Source: UKL13-2 sp947085425 (GTDB lineage Bacteria > Pseudomonadota > Gammaproteobacteria > Burkholderiales > Usitatibacteraceae). Taken from it: a DNA stretch of 5,686 bases. Below, one piece after another: positions 1 to 5,671 of the stretch. A model generated the notes under the pieces. It saw only the letters and a list, made by a program, of their open reading frames with translations. It was not told the origin of the DNA and did not search any database. A program made the position numbers and the translations under genes. Position 1 is the first letter of the stretch; each line of letters opens with the position of its first letter. The stretch is taken from NCBI GenBank assembly GCA_947085425.1, contig CAMTWK010000041.1, forward strand, positions 1 through 5,686, read 5' to 3'.

Positions 1-224
1 AACATCACCGCCACCGTGGTGCCGCGGCCGACACCACGCGCCGCCAGCGCCGAGGCCAGCCGCCGGGTGCGCACATAAAATTCACGCCAGGTCAGCCGCC
101 GCGTGCCGTAGATCACCGCGGTGCGATTGGGATACACCGCCGCCGCCTTCGGCAAAAACGACAACGGCGTGAGCGCGGTGAAATTGGCCGGGTTCTTTTC
201 CAGACCCTGATCATAAATCGCCAT
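1..224 (-). CDS. Acyl-CoA ligase (AMP-dependent synthetase), N-terminal part, cut by window edge
   Basis: The 74 visible codons begin MAIYDQGLEKNPANFTALTP and continue with 'FLPKAAAVYPNRTAVIYG', 'RLTWREFY' and 'LASALAARGVGRGTTVAVM'. This is the usual opening of the ANL (AMP-binding) superfamily: an 'A..yP.r.Avi.g.rrlTw.E...r..rLAsaLa..Gv..Gd.Vavm' block that leads into the large N-terminal adenylation domain. By family knowledge such enzymes activate a fatty or other carboxylic acid with ATP and join it to CoA, usually in the cytoplasm. The ATP-binding P-loop and the C-terminal lid lie outside the window, so the substrate cannot be told; medium/long-chain or DmdB-like ligases share this opening. 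The start is fixed by an AGGAGG six bases upstream. It points the same way as the defence operon, but a 201-bp gap and its own strong ribosome binding site suggest an independent gene. A weak GATAAT-like box lies at 262-267; no convincing -35 or intervening terminator was seen. Confidence 0.88.
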   Translation of the reverse strand, partial: MAIYDQGLEKNPANFTALTPLSFLPKAAAVYPNRTAVIYGTRRLTWREFYVRTRRLASALAARGVGRGTTVAVM

Positions 225-230
225 GGCGGA

Positions 231-236
231 CCTCCT
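231..236 (-). promoter_or_regulatory. Shine-Dalgarno site of the acyl-CoA ligase gene
   Basis: The minus strand reads AGGAGG, then six bases (TCCGCC), then ATG at 224. It is a near-perfect anti-16S match at suitable spacing and decides the ligase start. Confidence 0.85.
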
Positions 237-425
237 GAGGGGTGAGACGACTCGACGTTTTATTATCGCGCTGGACGAATGTGGCGGATAGTGAAAAGAG
301 AAACACGCCTATTGGCGGGGGTTTTCAGGTATTTTTGGCTGGAACGGCAAGCGGGGCGGGAGTATTGAAAACGCGCACCCGACCTCCCAAATCCTTTCAT
401 CGACTCCAAGAATCAAATTTAATCC

Positions 426-1514
426 CTATTGAATCCCCCAACGTTCCTTCAACCGCCCAACTGTGAACGCCCAAGATGTTGCTACTGGTCGCGCCACAGT
501 GTTCTGGTTTCCAAAGAAGCCCGACTCCTTCGCCGCTTGGTTGACAGGGACTTTCTTGATCCACTCTACCGGTACCAAGTACTCAGCCTCTTCCGGCGAG
601 TCAATAGATTTGGTTGCGTTGGCAATTTTTAGGGGTAACGAACCTATGGGAACGGATTCACCACTAGCATTTACGACGAGGAAGTCATCAATAGCGACAC
701 GCGGGCCTGTAACCTTGCCGACGCCGACATAGCCCGTACCGGGGATATTCACCCACACTCGATCTCCCGCATCCAGCAGCTTCAACGTATTGCTGTACCA
801 GTTTCCGCCACCGCCAGAAATGAAACCGTACTTCATCGCCTCATCCCAATCGCGATTGGTGTCGCCGCCGAATGAAACGTAATACTCACCGTTCCACGGC
901 TCTTTGGCCCCGCCGGCTTTGCTCGTCAACGCGACATTTACCTGTGTTTCGGTCGGATCAAGGAGCCAGGCGCGGCTTAGCAGCAGTTCAGTTTCGTTCT
1001 GAAAGACTTGGAAGAAAAGCACATTGATCGCGATGTCGCGTTCGTTCAAATACCGGACGATGCGCTCAGTTGCATCGTCAAGCTCGGCCGCGACAATGGT
1101 GATCTCATGGGACTGATTGAGCTCGTCATCGTCAAGCTCGCGACCGAATCGTCTCTTAAAGTCCGCGTTGAGGTCCCCGCCACTCGAAAAGCGTTTGTAT
1201 ATTTGGGCAATCTTATCAGCGCGTAGCGTGGCGACCCACGATGCGTAGTCGATTGCCTGCGCAGCGATTTCACGCGGCGTTTTGTCACGTTTGAGTTCGA
1301 TCACTACGAGCGAGCCATCCGGCGTGATCGCCAGTAGATCTACTCGCCCGCCGAAGGCGGTTACCTCCTGTCGCCCGATCAGCATCCATGCGCTGGAAAG
1401 AATGTTCGGGTCACGAACGATCATGTCTTCCAACAGTTGTTCGCTGGGGAGGAGTCCTGCCGCGAGTTGAACAGGTTGAGCACCGACTTTCCAGATGGCG
1501 TGTTTGATCGACAT
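426..1514 (-). CDS. DUF91/NucS-like PD-(D/E)XK nuclease with a C-terminal putative PUA-like domain
   Basis: A 362-residue protein. Residues 1-95 carry a RecB/NucS-type nuclease core: 'GGRVDLLAI' with D59, then 'VVIELKRDK' with E73 and K75, then 'QAIDY' (Q86, Y90), which fits the QxxxY motif of RecB-family nucleases. E25 or E29 could supply the early acidic residue. The opening 'SIKHAIWKVG...SEQLLEDMIV' resembles proteins annotated as DUF91 or endonuclease NucS, and no codon upstream offers a better ATG. Residues about 205-360 form a second domain with 'KYGFISGGGGNWYSNTL', 'GDRVWVNIPGTGYVGVGKV' and 'GFFGNQNTV'. The small-beta-barrel look recalls PUA/EVE-like nucleic-acid readers, but that fold is inference. 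It is the last gene of the operon, 142 nt after the hsdM stop and 71 nt after the 24-codon ORF, with no strong Shine-Dalgarno. Predicted role: DNA cleavage, possibly sensitive to base modification. Nuclease family is confident; biological substrate unknown. Confidence 0.85.
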   Translation of the reverse strand: MSIKHAIWKVGAQPVQLAAGLLPSEQLLEDMIVRDPNILSSAWMLIGRQEVTAFGGRVDLLAITPDGSLVVIELKRDKTPREIAAQAIDYASWVATLRADKIAQIYKRFSSGGDLNADFKRRFGRELDDDELNQSHEITIVAAELDDATERIVRYLNERDIAINVLFFQVFQNETELLLSRAWLLDPTETQVNVALTSKAGGAKEPWNGEYYVSFGGDTNRDWDEAMKYGFISGGGGNWYSNTLKLLDAGDRVWVNIPGTGYVGVGKVTGPRVAIDDFLVVNASGESVPIGSLPLKIANATKSIDSPEEAEYLVPVEWIKKVPVNQAAKESGFFGNQNTVARPVATSWAFTVGRLKERWGIQ

Positions 1515-1585
1515 AGTTAACGTAGAAGGTTTAGGTTCGGAGGCGGAAGAGAAGGCGTTTTTGCAGCTAGGCAGTAGGAGTTCGG

Positions 1586-1660
1586 CTACTTGTATGCGGT
1601 CGAAAAAATGTTTGCATGCGTTCTTGCGTCTTGCAACTCTCTAGGCGTGGCTTCACTCAT
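1586..1660 (-). CDS. 24-codon ORF at the hsdS position; possible hsdS remnant or leader peptide
   Basis: It translates as MSEATPRELQDARTHANIFS plus TAYK and then TAG. Its ATG shares the ATGA overlap with the hsdM stop (1657-1660) and is preceded by GAGGAG at 8-nt spacing, so the initiation signal is better than that of the nuclease gene that follows. hsdS is commonly the gene directly after hsdM, which makes this look like the first codons of a lost specificity-subunit gene. A short coupling or leader peptide that brings ribosomes toward 1514 is the alternative. No domain is recognisable. The nuclease frame is open upstream to 1641 without an ATG, so a simple fusion is not evident. Confidence 0.4.
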   Translation of the reverse strand: MSEATPRELQDARTHANIFSTAYK

Positions 1661-3171
1661 GTTGCACTCTCCTCAATCACATCCGCGCCCAAATCCCCCG
1701 CAATCAGCCTGAATTGCTCTAGCGCCGCCTCTAAATCCTCAACGATCTCCTGCGCGATCACATCAGGCGGAGGCAGATTGTCTGAATCAGCGAGGCTATC
1801 GTCCTTTAGCCAGAAAATATCGAGGCTTGCTTTGTCTCGCGCAATCAACTCGTCGTAGCTGTAGGCACGCCAACGTCCTTCGGGATTTGCCTCATTCCAC
1901 GTCTCGGTTCGTTGATACCGGTTCGACGGGTTATAGAGCGAGATAAATTCATCGAGATCTTCGCGCTTCAGCGGATTGGTCTTGAGCGTGAAATGTTTGT
2001 TGGTCCGCAGGTCGTAAATCCACAGCTTCTTGGTCCATGGGGTTTCAGATGCCGGCTTGCGGTCAAAGAAAACCACATTCGCCTTAACCCCCTGCGCATA
2101 AAAAAGCCCGGTCGGCAGCCGGAGCAACGTGTGCACGTCGCACTCATGCAGTAACTTCTTGCGAATAGTCTCGCCCGCACCGCCTTCGAACAGCACGTTA
2201 TCTGGCAACACTACCGCCGCGCGGCCGTTGATTTTGAGTAGCGTCTTGATGTGCTGTACGAAGTTGAGCTGCTTGTTCGACGTTGTTGCCCAAAAATCGT
2301 CTCGTTCAATGATGTCTTTTTCGCTTGTCGTTTTACCGTCGTCACCAACGATCATCGTGCTGCTCTTTTTGCCGAATGGCGGGTTCGCGAGCACGATGTC
2401 GAACCTGTCGCCAGGGTCGCTCGCGAGCGCATCCGACACCAACACCGGCACATTGGCGTCTGACCCAATGCCGTGCAACATCAAATTCATGGCGGCTAGA
2501 CGTGCGGTGCTCTGCACCAGCTCCCAGCCACGCATGGCGTGTTCTTTTAGGTGCTTCTTTTCAGCTTTGGTCAGGGTGGTATTGTTCGCCACCAAAAAAT
2601 CATGTGCGGCTAACAAGAACCCAGCGGTGCCGCACGCAGGGTCGCAGATGGTCTCGCCGGGCTTTGGCGCAATGGCATCAACCATTGCTTTGATCAATGC
2701 ACGCGGCGTGAAGTATTGTCCCGCACCGGATTTTGTGTCTTGCGCATTCTTTTCTAGCAAGCCCTCGTACGCGTCGCCTTTTACATCCGCACCCATCGCG
2801 GACCAATTCTCAGCGCCAATCAAATCAACAACAAGCCGGCGCAACTTCGCGGGGTCTTGAAATTTGTTTTGCGCCTTGGTGAAGATCAGCCCAAGCACGC
2901 CCTTCTCGGTGCCGAGCTTTTCCAGTGTGTGGCGATAGTGGTCAAACAACTCGTCGCCATCTTTCTCCAACAGCGTCGGCCATGCGTAGGCCTTCGGAAT
3001 CATGTTCGGTTGGCTCGCATCTTGGCTGAATGGCGGCCTGCTGCGCTCATCCGCCATTTTGAGAAACAGCAAATAAGTGAGCTGCTCGACGTAGTCACCA
3101 TAACTCATGCCGTCGTCACGTAAGACGTTGCAGTAGTTCCAGAGTTTTTGGACGATCGTTGCAGAATTCAT
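1657..3171 (-). CDS. hsdM: Type I restriction-modification DNA methyltransferase subunit HsdM (N6-adenine)
   Basis: 504 residues from the chosen start, a normal full length for HsdM. The N-terminal helical domain (about 1-130) opens 'MNSATIVQKLWNYCNVLRDD' with 'YVEQLTYLLFLKMADE', typical of HsdM_N. The catalytic N6_Mtase domain follows: 'GQYFTPRALI' at about 151-160, the SAM-binding motif I 'DPACGTAGF' at about 177-185, and the catalytic NPPF motif IV at about 263-266 ('LANPPFGKK'). The tail 'PPPDVIAQEIVEDLEAALEQF' is a helix of the kind that contacts HsdS. The open frame extends ten codons further upstream, but ATG 3171 overlaps the preceding stop as ATGA and gives the family-like N-terminus, so it is preferred. 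By family knowledge HsdM needs HsdS for target recognition; neither hsdS nor hsdR is in this window. All key motifs look intact, so the enzyme is probably functional or only recently orphaned. Confidence 0.95.
   Translation of the reverse strand: MNSATIVQKLWNYCNVLRDDGMSYGDYVEQLTYLLFLKMADERSRPPFSQDASQPNMIPKAYAWPTLLEKDGDELFDHYRHTLEKLGTEKGVLGLIFTKAQNKFQDPAKLRRLVVDLIGAENWSAMGADVKGDAYEGLLEKNAQDTKSGAGQYFTPRALIKAMVDAIAPKPGETICDPACGTAGFLLAAHDFLVANNTTLTKAEKKHLKEHAMRGWELVQSTARLAAMNLMLHGIGSDANVPVLVSDALASDPGDRFDIVLANPPFGKKSSTMIVGDDGKTTSEKDIIERDDFWATTSNKQLNFVQHIKTLLKINGRAAVVLPDNVLFEGGAGETIRKKLLHECDVHTLLRLPTGLFYAQGVKANVVFFDRKPASETPWTKKLWIYDLRTNKHFTLKTNPLKREDLDEFISLYNPSNRYQRTETWNEANPEGRWRAYSYDELIARDKASLDIFWLKDDSLADSDNLPPPDVIAQEIVEDLEAALEQFRLIAGDLGADVIEESAT
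1669..1674 (-). promoter_or_regulatory. Shine-Dalgarno site inside the 3' end of hsdM for the 24-codon ORF
   Basis: The minus strand reads GAGGAG, then AGTGCAAC (8 nt), then ATG at 1660. It lies within the last codons of hsdM (encoding EES), so it serves a coupled downstream start. This is the main reason to take the 24-codon ORF seriously. Confidence 0.6.
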
Positions 3172-4040
3172 TTCGTTTTGCTTTCTAAGATACCCACACA
3201 CAAGGCGCGCAAAGTTTCCATCGCGCGTTCTGGGTCATTTCGATTCATTTCAAGCGCCAGCAATCCATCGGTATCCTCGCTCGTCTGGCTCAGTAACATC
3301 GCCGCGATTCGATCACGCCCTGCGGCGTCAAGCAACGCGCCTGCGTCGTTGCCAAGCATTCGAGCACCGGCAATTTCGTAATCAAAGTTCTCCGAGTCGG
3401 CCCACGCTGAGAACTCCTCCCATAGCCGGTCATGATTACCGGCATCGAGATAGTGCTTGGTGATGAACTGCAAGTCATAAGCGTCTTTGAGCGGCTCATC
3501 GTAATGACGAGCCTGCCACGCAATCAGTTTAAGAGTAGCCAATGCTGCGAGCGACACAACGTTGATAGATACACTTTCCGGCAGCGTCATCATGATGGCG
3601 CTCGCCCGCGCCTCACGAAAGCCAAATACATCCATCACTTCATCACCGGACGGCGGCCAAGCAATCGTGCGATCAGACCTTTCGAGCCCACCGAAAGGGA
3701 CGATGTCGATGGGCAACGTTAGATTTAGTTGCCGATACCGCAGTTGATGTTGAATGCCCGGAACTGCGGTAAAGCCAAAGTCGGTAATCAACCTTTCGCG
3801 CAGGGCCGCAAACGCTTCCCACCCAGAGACGGCAAGCGCGATATCAATGTCCTCTGTCTGTCGCAGGGGCGCCAGGTTGTACCCATAGCGCAAATGCAAG
3901 TCCCGCGCGAAGGCCCCGACGATAAGCAGATCTACATCCAGCCCGTCAGCGGCGCGCTGGACTTCGCCGATTGCTTTTGCGTGCAGCGCAAGGTCAGCGA
4001 GATCAGCGAGGTGTGAGTATGGGAGTGATGGTTTTGTCAT
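3168..4040 (-). CDS. Nucleotidyltransferase of the AbiEii/AbiGii toxin family (type IV toxin-antitoxin)
   Basis: 290 residues from ATG 4040. It has a DNA polymerase beta-type nucleotidyltransferase core: 'LLIVGAFARDLHLRYG' at about 39-54, 'TEDIDIALAV' with the paired acidic residues D64 and D66, and a third acidic site in 'LPIDIVPFGG' (D112). The downstream signature 'TLKLIAWQARHYDEPLKDAYDL' (about 169-190) matches the K...R...KDxYDL block of AbiEii/DUF1814 proteins. By family knowledge AbiEii is a growth-arresting nucleotidyltransferase paired with AbiEi. The frame is open to 4160, but those extra 40 residues are cysteine-rich and lie antiparallel to nothing recognisable, and they would overlap the upstream gene by 158 nt. 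ATG 4040 leaves a 38-nt overlap with the antitoxin gene, though its ribosome binding site is weak. The end overlaps hsdM by ATGA. Oddity: motif I reads VGAFARD rather than the usual G-S/G-G form. A housekeeping nucleotidyltransferase role cannot be excluded. Confidence 0.85.
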   Translation of the reverse strand: MTKPSLPYSHLADLADLALHAKAIGEVQRAADGLDVDLLIVGAFARDLHLRYGYNLAPLRQTEDIDIALAVSGWEAFAALRERLITDFGFTAVPGIQHQLRYRQLNLTLPIDIVPFGGLERSDRTIAWPPSGDEVMDVFGFREARASAIMMTLPESVSINVVSLAALATLKLIAWQARHYDEPLKDAYDLQFITKHYLDAGNHDRLWEEFSAWADSENFDYEIAGARMLGNDAGALLDAAGRDRIAAMLLSQTSEDTDGLLALEMNRNDPERAMETLRALCVGILESKTK

Positions 4041-5088
4041 ATAAGATTTCTGCTGTTTCGATGCATCGCGCGTCACCGGTCGCAAGCAGGTCGGCGTACA
4101 CCAACACGGGCGGCACTGTACGCTTTGGCTGGCCAAGCGTATTTGGTAGGCCAAGTTCATCGTAGTGTTGTTGCAGTGCCGTACCCCAGAACGGCTTTCT
4201 CACTTCGACAGTCGCTTCCAATCTCCCTCGGTTATCGTTCGGCACCTTGGTCAGGCGATGCTCATGGATGAACTTTGCGGGTAGCCTTTCGGTGTAGATC
4301 GTCAGCACACCCGGTCGCAGGTACTCCGTCATGATTGCAGCTGCTGGCTCGCCGCCCCACCACATCGCGCCCGGCTCCATCGCCCACTCTTTCCAATCGG
4401 CGATCGTCGGCGCGTTGTACGCCGCAGTCAGCGTCTTAGGCCGCATTGTTCTTGCGTAGGCCATTGCCCACTCGTCAAGCAGGCGCTTGTTCGCATTCAT
4501 CCGTCTGATACCGGGCATGACCAACACATGGCCTTGGTCGCGCAAATCATTCAGGACGCCAGGGATCGCCCCCAGCGCAACATTTGCTTCTAGTGCAATC
4601 TCGCGTTGCGGTCGATCAATCAACGCCGGGTCGCACAGCAGGGCAAACAAGACCTTCAATCCCGCCGGTGTGCCGCCCTTCGCTGCATGCGGAGGCGCAC
4701 CGGTTTGCACTGCTTTACGGCCAACCACATAGATCAGCCAGTCTGGCGCTTCCAGATATGCGTTGCCCGCGGTATCAATGAACTGCTGCCCGGCTTCACG
4801 GAGCCGATCCGCGACTGGCGGCGTTATGTGGTCTGTAACGAGAATGACAGGCTTGCCATGTTCTAACGCCTGCGCTTTGGTCTGCGCAAGAATTGCGCCG
4901 AGCGTGGCTGGCGTGACGGTACGTTTGGCTTCGATGGCGACATCGATTTGGACTTTGTCTTTCGCGATGCGCGCAAAGGCATCCACCTCCCGCGCATTCG
5001 CGCGGACGTTTCCCTTTTGCAAGGTCGCCTTAAAGCCCAGCGGCGTTAAAGCCGCAAACGCATCAGTAATGAGCGTAGTTTCGTTCAT
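4003..5088 (-). CDS. AbiEi-family antitoxin / transcriptional regulator (type IV toxin-antitoxin)
   Basis: 361 residues. Residues about 15-125 contain 'VDAFARIAKDKVQIDVAIEAKR', giving D36...E53-x-K55, a PD-(D/E)XK-like core, followed by 'LREAGQQFIDTAGNAYL', a hallmark of the AbiEi_2/DUF2186-type proteins. Residues about 141-190 ('GLKVLFALLCDPALIDRPQREIALEANVALG...LNDLRDQGHV') look like a winged helix. The C-terminal part carries 'PPVLVYADLLATGDARCIETAEILYDK', again typical of this family. By family knowledge AbiEi neutralises AbiEii without a stable protein complex and represses its own operon. It is the first gene, lies directly behind the double-dyad operator, and overlaps the toxin gene by 38 nt. 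The ATG at 5088 has only a poor Shine-Dalgarno and its codons 1-2 contain one more TGAAC box. Family assignment is firm; whether the nuclease-like core is active is unknown. Confidence 0.88.
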   Translation of the reverse strand: MNETTLITDAFAALTPLGFKATLQKGNVRANAREVDAFARIAKDKVQIDVAIEAKRTVTPATLGAILAQTKAQALEHGKPVILVTDHITPPVADRLREAGQQFIDTAGNAYLEAPDWLIYVVGRKAVQTGAPPHAAKGGTPAGLKVLFALLCDPALIDRPQREIALEANVALGAIPGVLNDLRDQGHVLVMPGIRRMNANKRLLDEWAMAYARTMRPKTLTAAYNAPTIADWKEWAMEPGAMWWGGEPAAAIMTEYLRPGVLTIYTERLPAKFIHEHRLTKVPNDNRGRLEATVEVRKPFWGTALQQHYDELGLPNTLGQPKRTVPPVLVYADLLATGDARCIETAEILYDKTITPILTPR

Positions 5089-5090
5089 TT

Positions 5091-5141
5091 GTTCATATTC
5101 CTTGCTTGTTCATTTATTGTGAACGGATGCAAATTTTGAAC
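5091..5141. promoter_or_regulatory. Proximal 51-bp nested dyad (putative operator O1)
   Basis: Half-sites lie at 5091-5095 (GTTCA), 5108-5112 (GTTCA), 5120-5124 (TGAAC) and 5137-5141 (TGAAC), i.e. GTTCA-N12-GTTCA-N7-TGAAC-N12-TGAAC with one exact dyad axis at 5116. All four half-sites are perfect. It ends three bases before the AbiEi-like start codon, so bound protein would sit on the leader. A further GTTCA at 5083-5087 overlaps the start codon itself. The likely ligand is the winged-helix AbiEi-like protein, since AbiEi regulators are known to bind paired inverted repeats in their own promoter. Confidence 0.72.
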
Positions 5142-5155
5142 GATTTTGGCTAAAT

Positions 5156-5206
5156 GTTCAAGTTTTATCTATGTTCACAAAAATAGAACATGGCGAAAAA
5201 ATGAAC
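5156..5206. promoter_or_regulatory. Distal 51-bp nested dyad (putative operator O2)
   Basis: Half-sites lie at 5156-5160 (GTTCA), 5173-5177 (GTTCA), 5185-5189 (AGAAC, one mismatch) and 5202-5206 (TGAAC). Spacings are again 12, 7 and 12 with the axis at 5181, an exact copy of the geometry of the proximal dyad 65 bp away, while the spacer sequences differ. The inner part also forms a perfect ATGTTC-N9-GAACAT palindrome (5171-5191). It covers the candidate -35 and -10 boxes, as expected of a repressor site. Confidence 0.72.
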
Positions 5207-5208
5207 AA
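5180..5208 (-). promoter_or_regulatory. Candidate sigma-70 promoter of the operon
   Basis: On the minus strand TTGTTC (5208-5203) is followed by 17 bases and then TATTTT (5185-5180), a fair -35/-10 pair. It would give a leader of roughly 85 nt before the ATG at 5088. The -35 overlaps a TGAAC half-site and the -10 lies at the centre of the distal dyad. Other AT-rich hexamers in the region are weaker, so the exact promoter is tentative. Confidence 0.4.
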
Positions 5209-5324
5209 CTGCAGCCGGCGGGCAATCTATGAGCACCAAAAGTCCTTTATTGGCCGGTGTTTCGGAGCAAAAACGCTAATTCAAGTACGAGTCCGTACAC
5301 GCGGTAGGCGGTTAAATGCTACCT

Positions 5325-5419
5325 TGTCAATCAGCGTGCAAAACTTTCCAGTTTAGGGGTGGAAACTATTGGACGCTGTTTCCACCCCTAAACTGGAAAG
5401 TTTTGCACGCTGATTGACA
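5325..5419. repeat. Perfect 42-bp inverted repeat with 11-nt loop; possible insertion-sequence ends or MITE
   Basis: The left arm 5325-5366 starts TGTCAATCAGCG and ends GGGGTGGAAAC; the right arm 5378-5419 is its exact reverse complement, with 5367-5377 (tattggacgct) between. The unit starts TG and ends CA, as many insertion-sequence ends do, and its arms hold internal repeats (TTTCC/GGAAA, AAACT/AGTTT) reminiscent of IS21-family termini; that family link is recall-based inference. There is no transposase, and the bases outside (acct left, gcat right) show no target duplication. As RNA it would make a very stable hairpin on either strand, but no U-tract follows, so it is not a standard intrinsic terminator. 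Confidence 0.85.
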
Positions 5420-5491
5420 GCATGGGGACTAAATACAAAAGTCATTCATTGGCGCAGGTTGTCGGGCAAAAAGTGCTGAAACAGCCCGCCA

Positions 5492-5575
5492 AATCACGAA
5501 TCTTGGAAAATGGTGCCCGACCCGAATGGCACTTACTTATGGATAAATTCGGTCTCCGCATCAGAATTCGTGATT
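5492..5575. repeat. 10-bp inverted repeat spaced by 64 bp
   Basis: AATCACGAAT at 5492-5501 is the exact reverse complement of ATTCGTGATT at 5566-5575. The enclosed 64 bp show nothing recognisable. It could be the ends of a tiny element or chance; the length is modest. Confidence 0.35.
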
Positions 5576-5601
5576 CGTAGCGCCACTCTTCCGCTTGTCT
5601 C

Positions 5602-5632
5602 CCCGGCAAACAACCACACGGGTTGCGCCGGG
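5602..5632. repeat. GC-rich imperfect stem-loop
   Basis: CCCGGC (5602-5607) pairs with GCCGGG (5627-5632), and CAACC (5611-5615) pairs with GGTTG (5621-5625) around the loop ACACG. The internal bulge is AAA against C. There is no adjacent U-tract on either strand, so a Rho-independent terminator is not supported; a REP-like extragenic palindrome is possible. Confidence 0.45.
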
Positions 5633-5671
5633 CCGGGGCCTAAGTTTGTCGAATTCTTCGATAACGCAACT

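Noticed and set aside
242..466. 74-codon plus-strand ORF between the ligase and nuclease genes
   Set aside because: It overlaps the 3' end of the nuclease gene, and its composition and lack of domain argue for chance.
2129..2860. 243-codon plus-strand ORF opposite hsdM
   Set aside because: It is wholly antisense to a gene with unmistakable methyltransferase motifs, and its translation is rich in Ser/Cys/Pro with no recognisable domain.
4041..4160. N-terminal extension of the AbiEii-like protein by 40 residues
   Set aside because: It would overlap the antitoxin gene by 158 nt. The extension (Cys-rich, e.g. 'CRPCWCTPTC') does not look like a protein domain.
5091..5206. CRISPR array, suggested by regularly spaced short repeats
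   Set aside because: The repeats are only 5 bp, occur in both orientations with dyad symmetry, and spacers are 7 and 12 bp; this is an operator layout.
5171..5356. 61-codon plus-strand ORF running from the operator into the palindrome
   Set aside because: It starts inside the dyad operator, ends inside the inverted repeat, lacks a ribosome binding site and resembles no protein family.
5325..5419. Rho-independent terminator
   Set aside because: The stem is far too long and neither strand shows a run of U after it; a mobile-element origin fits better.
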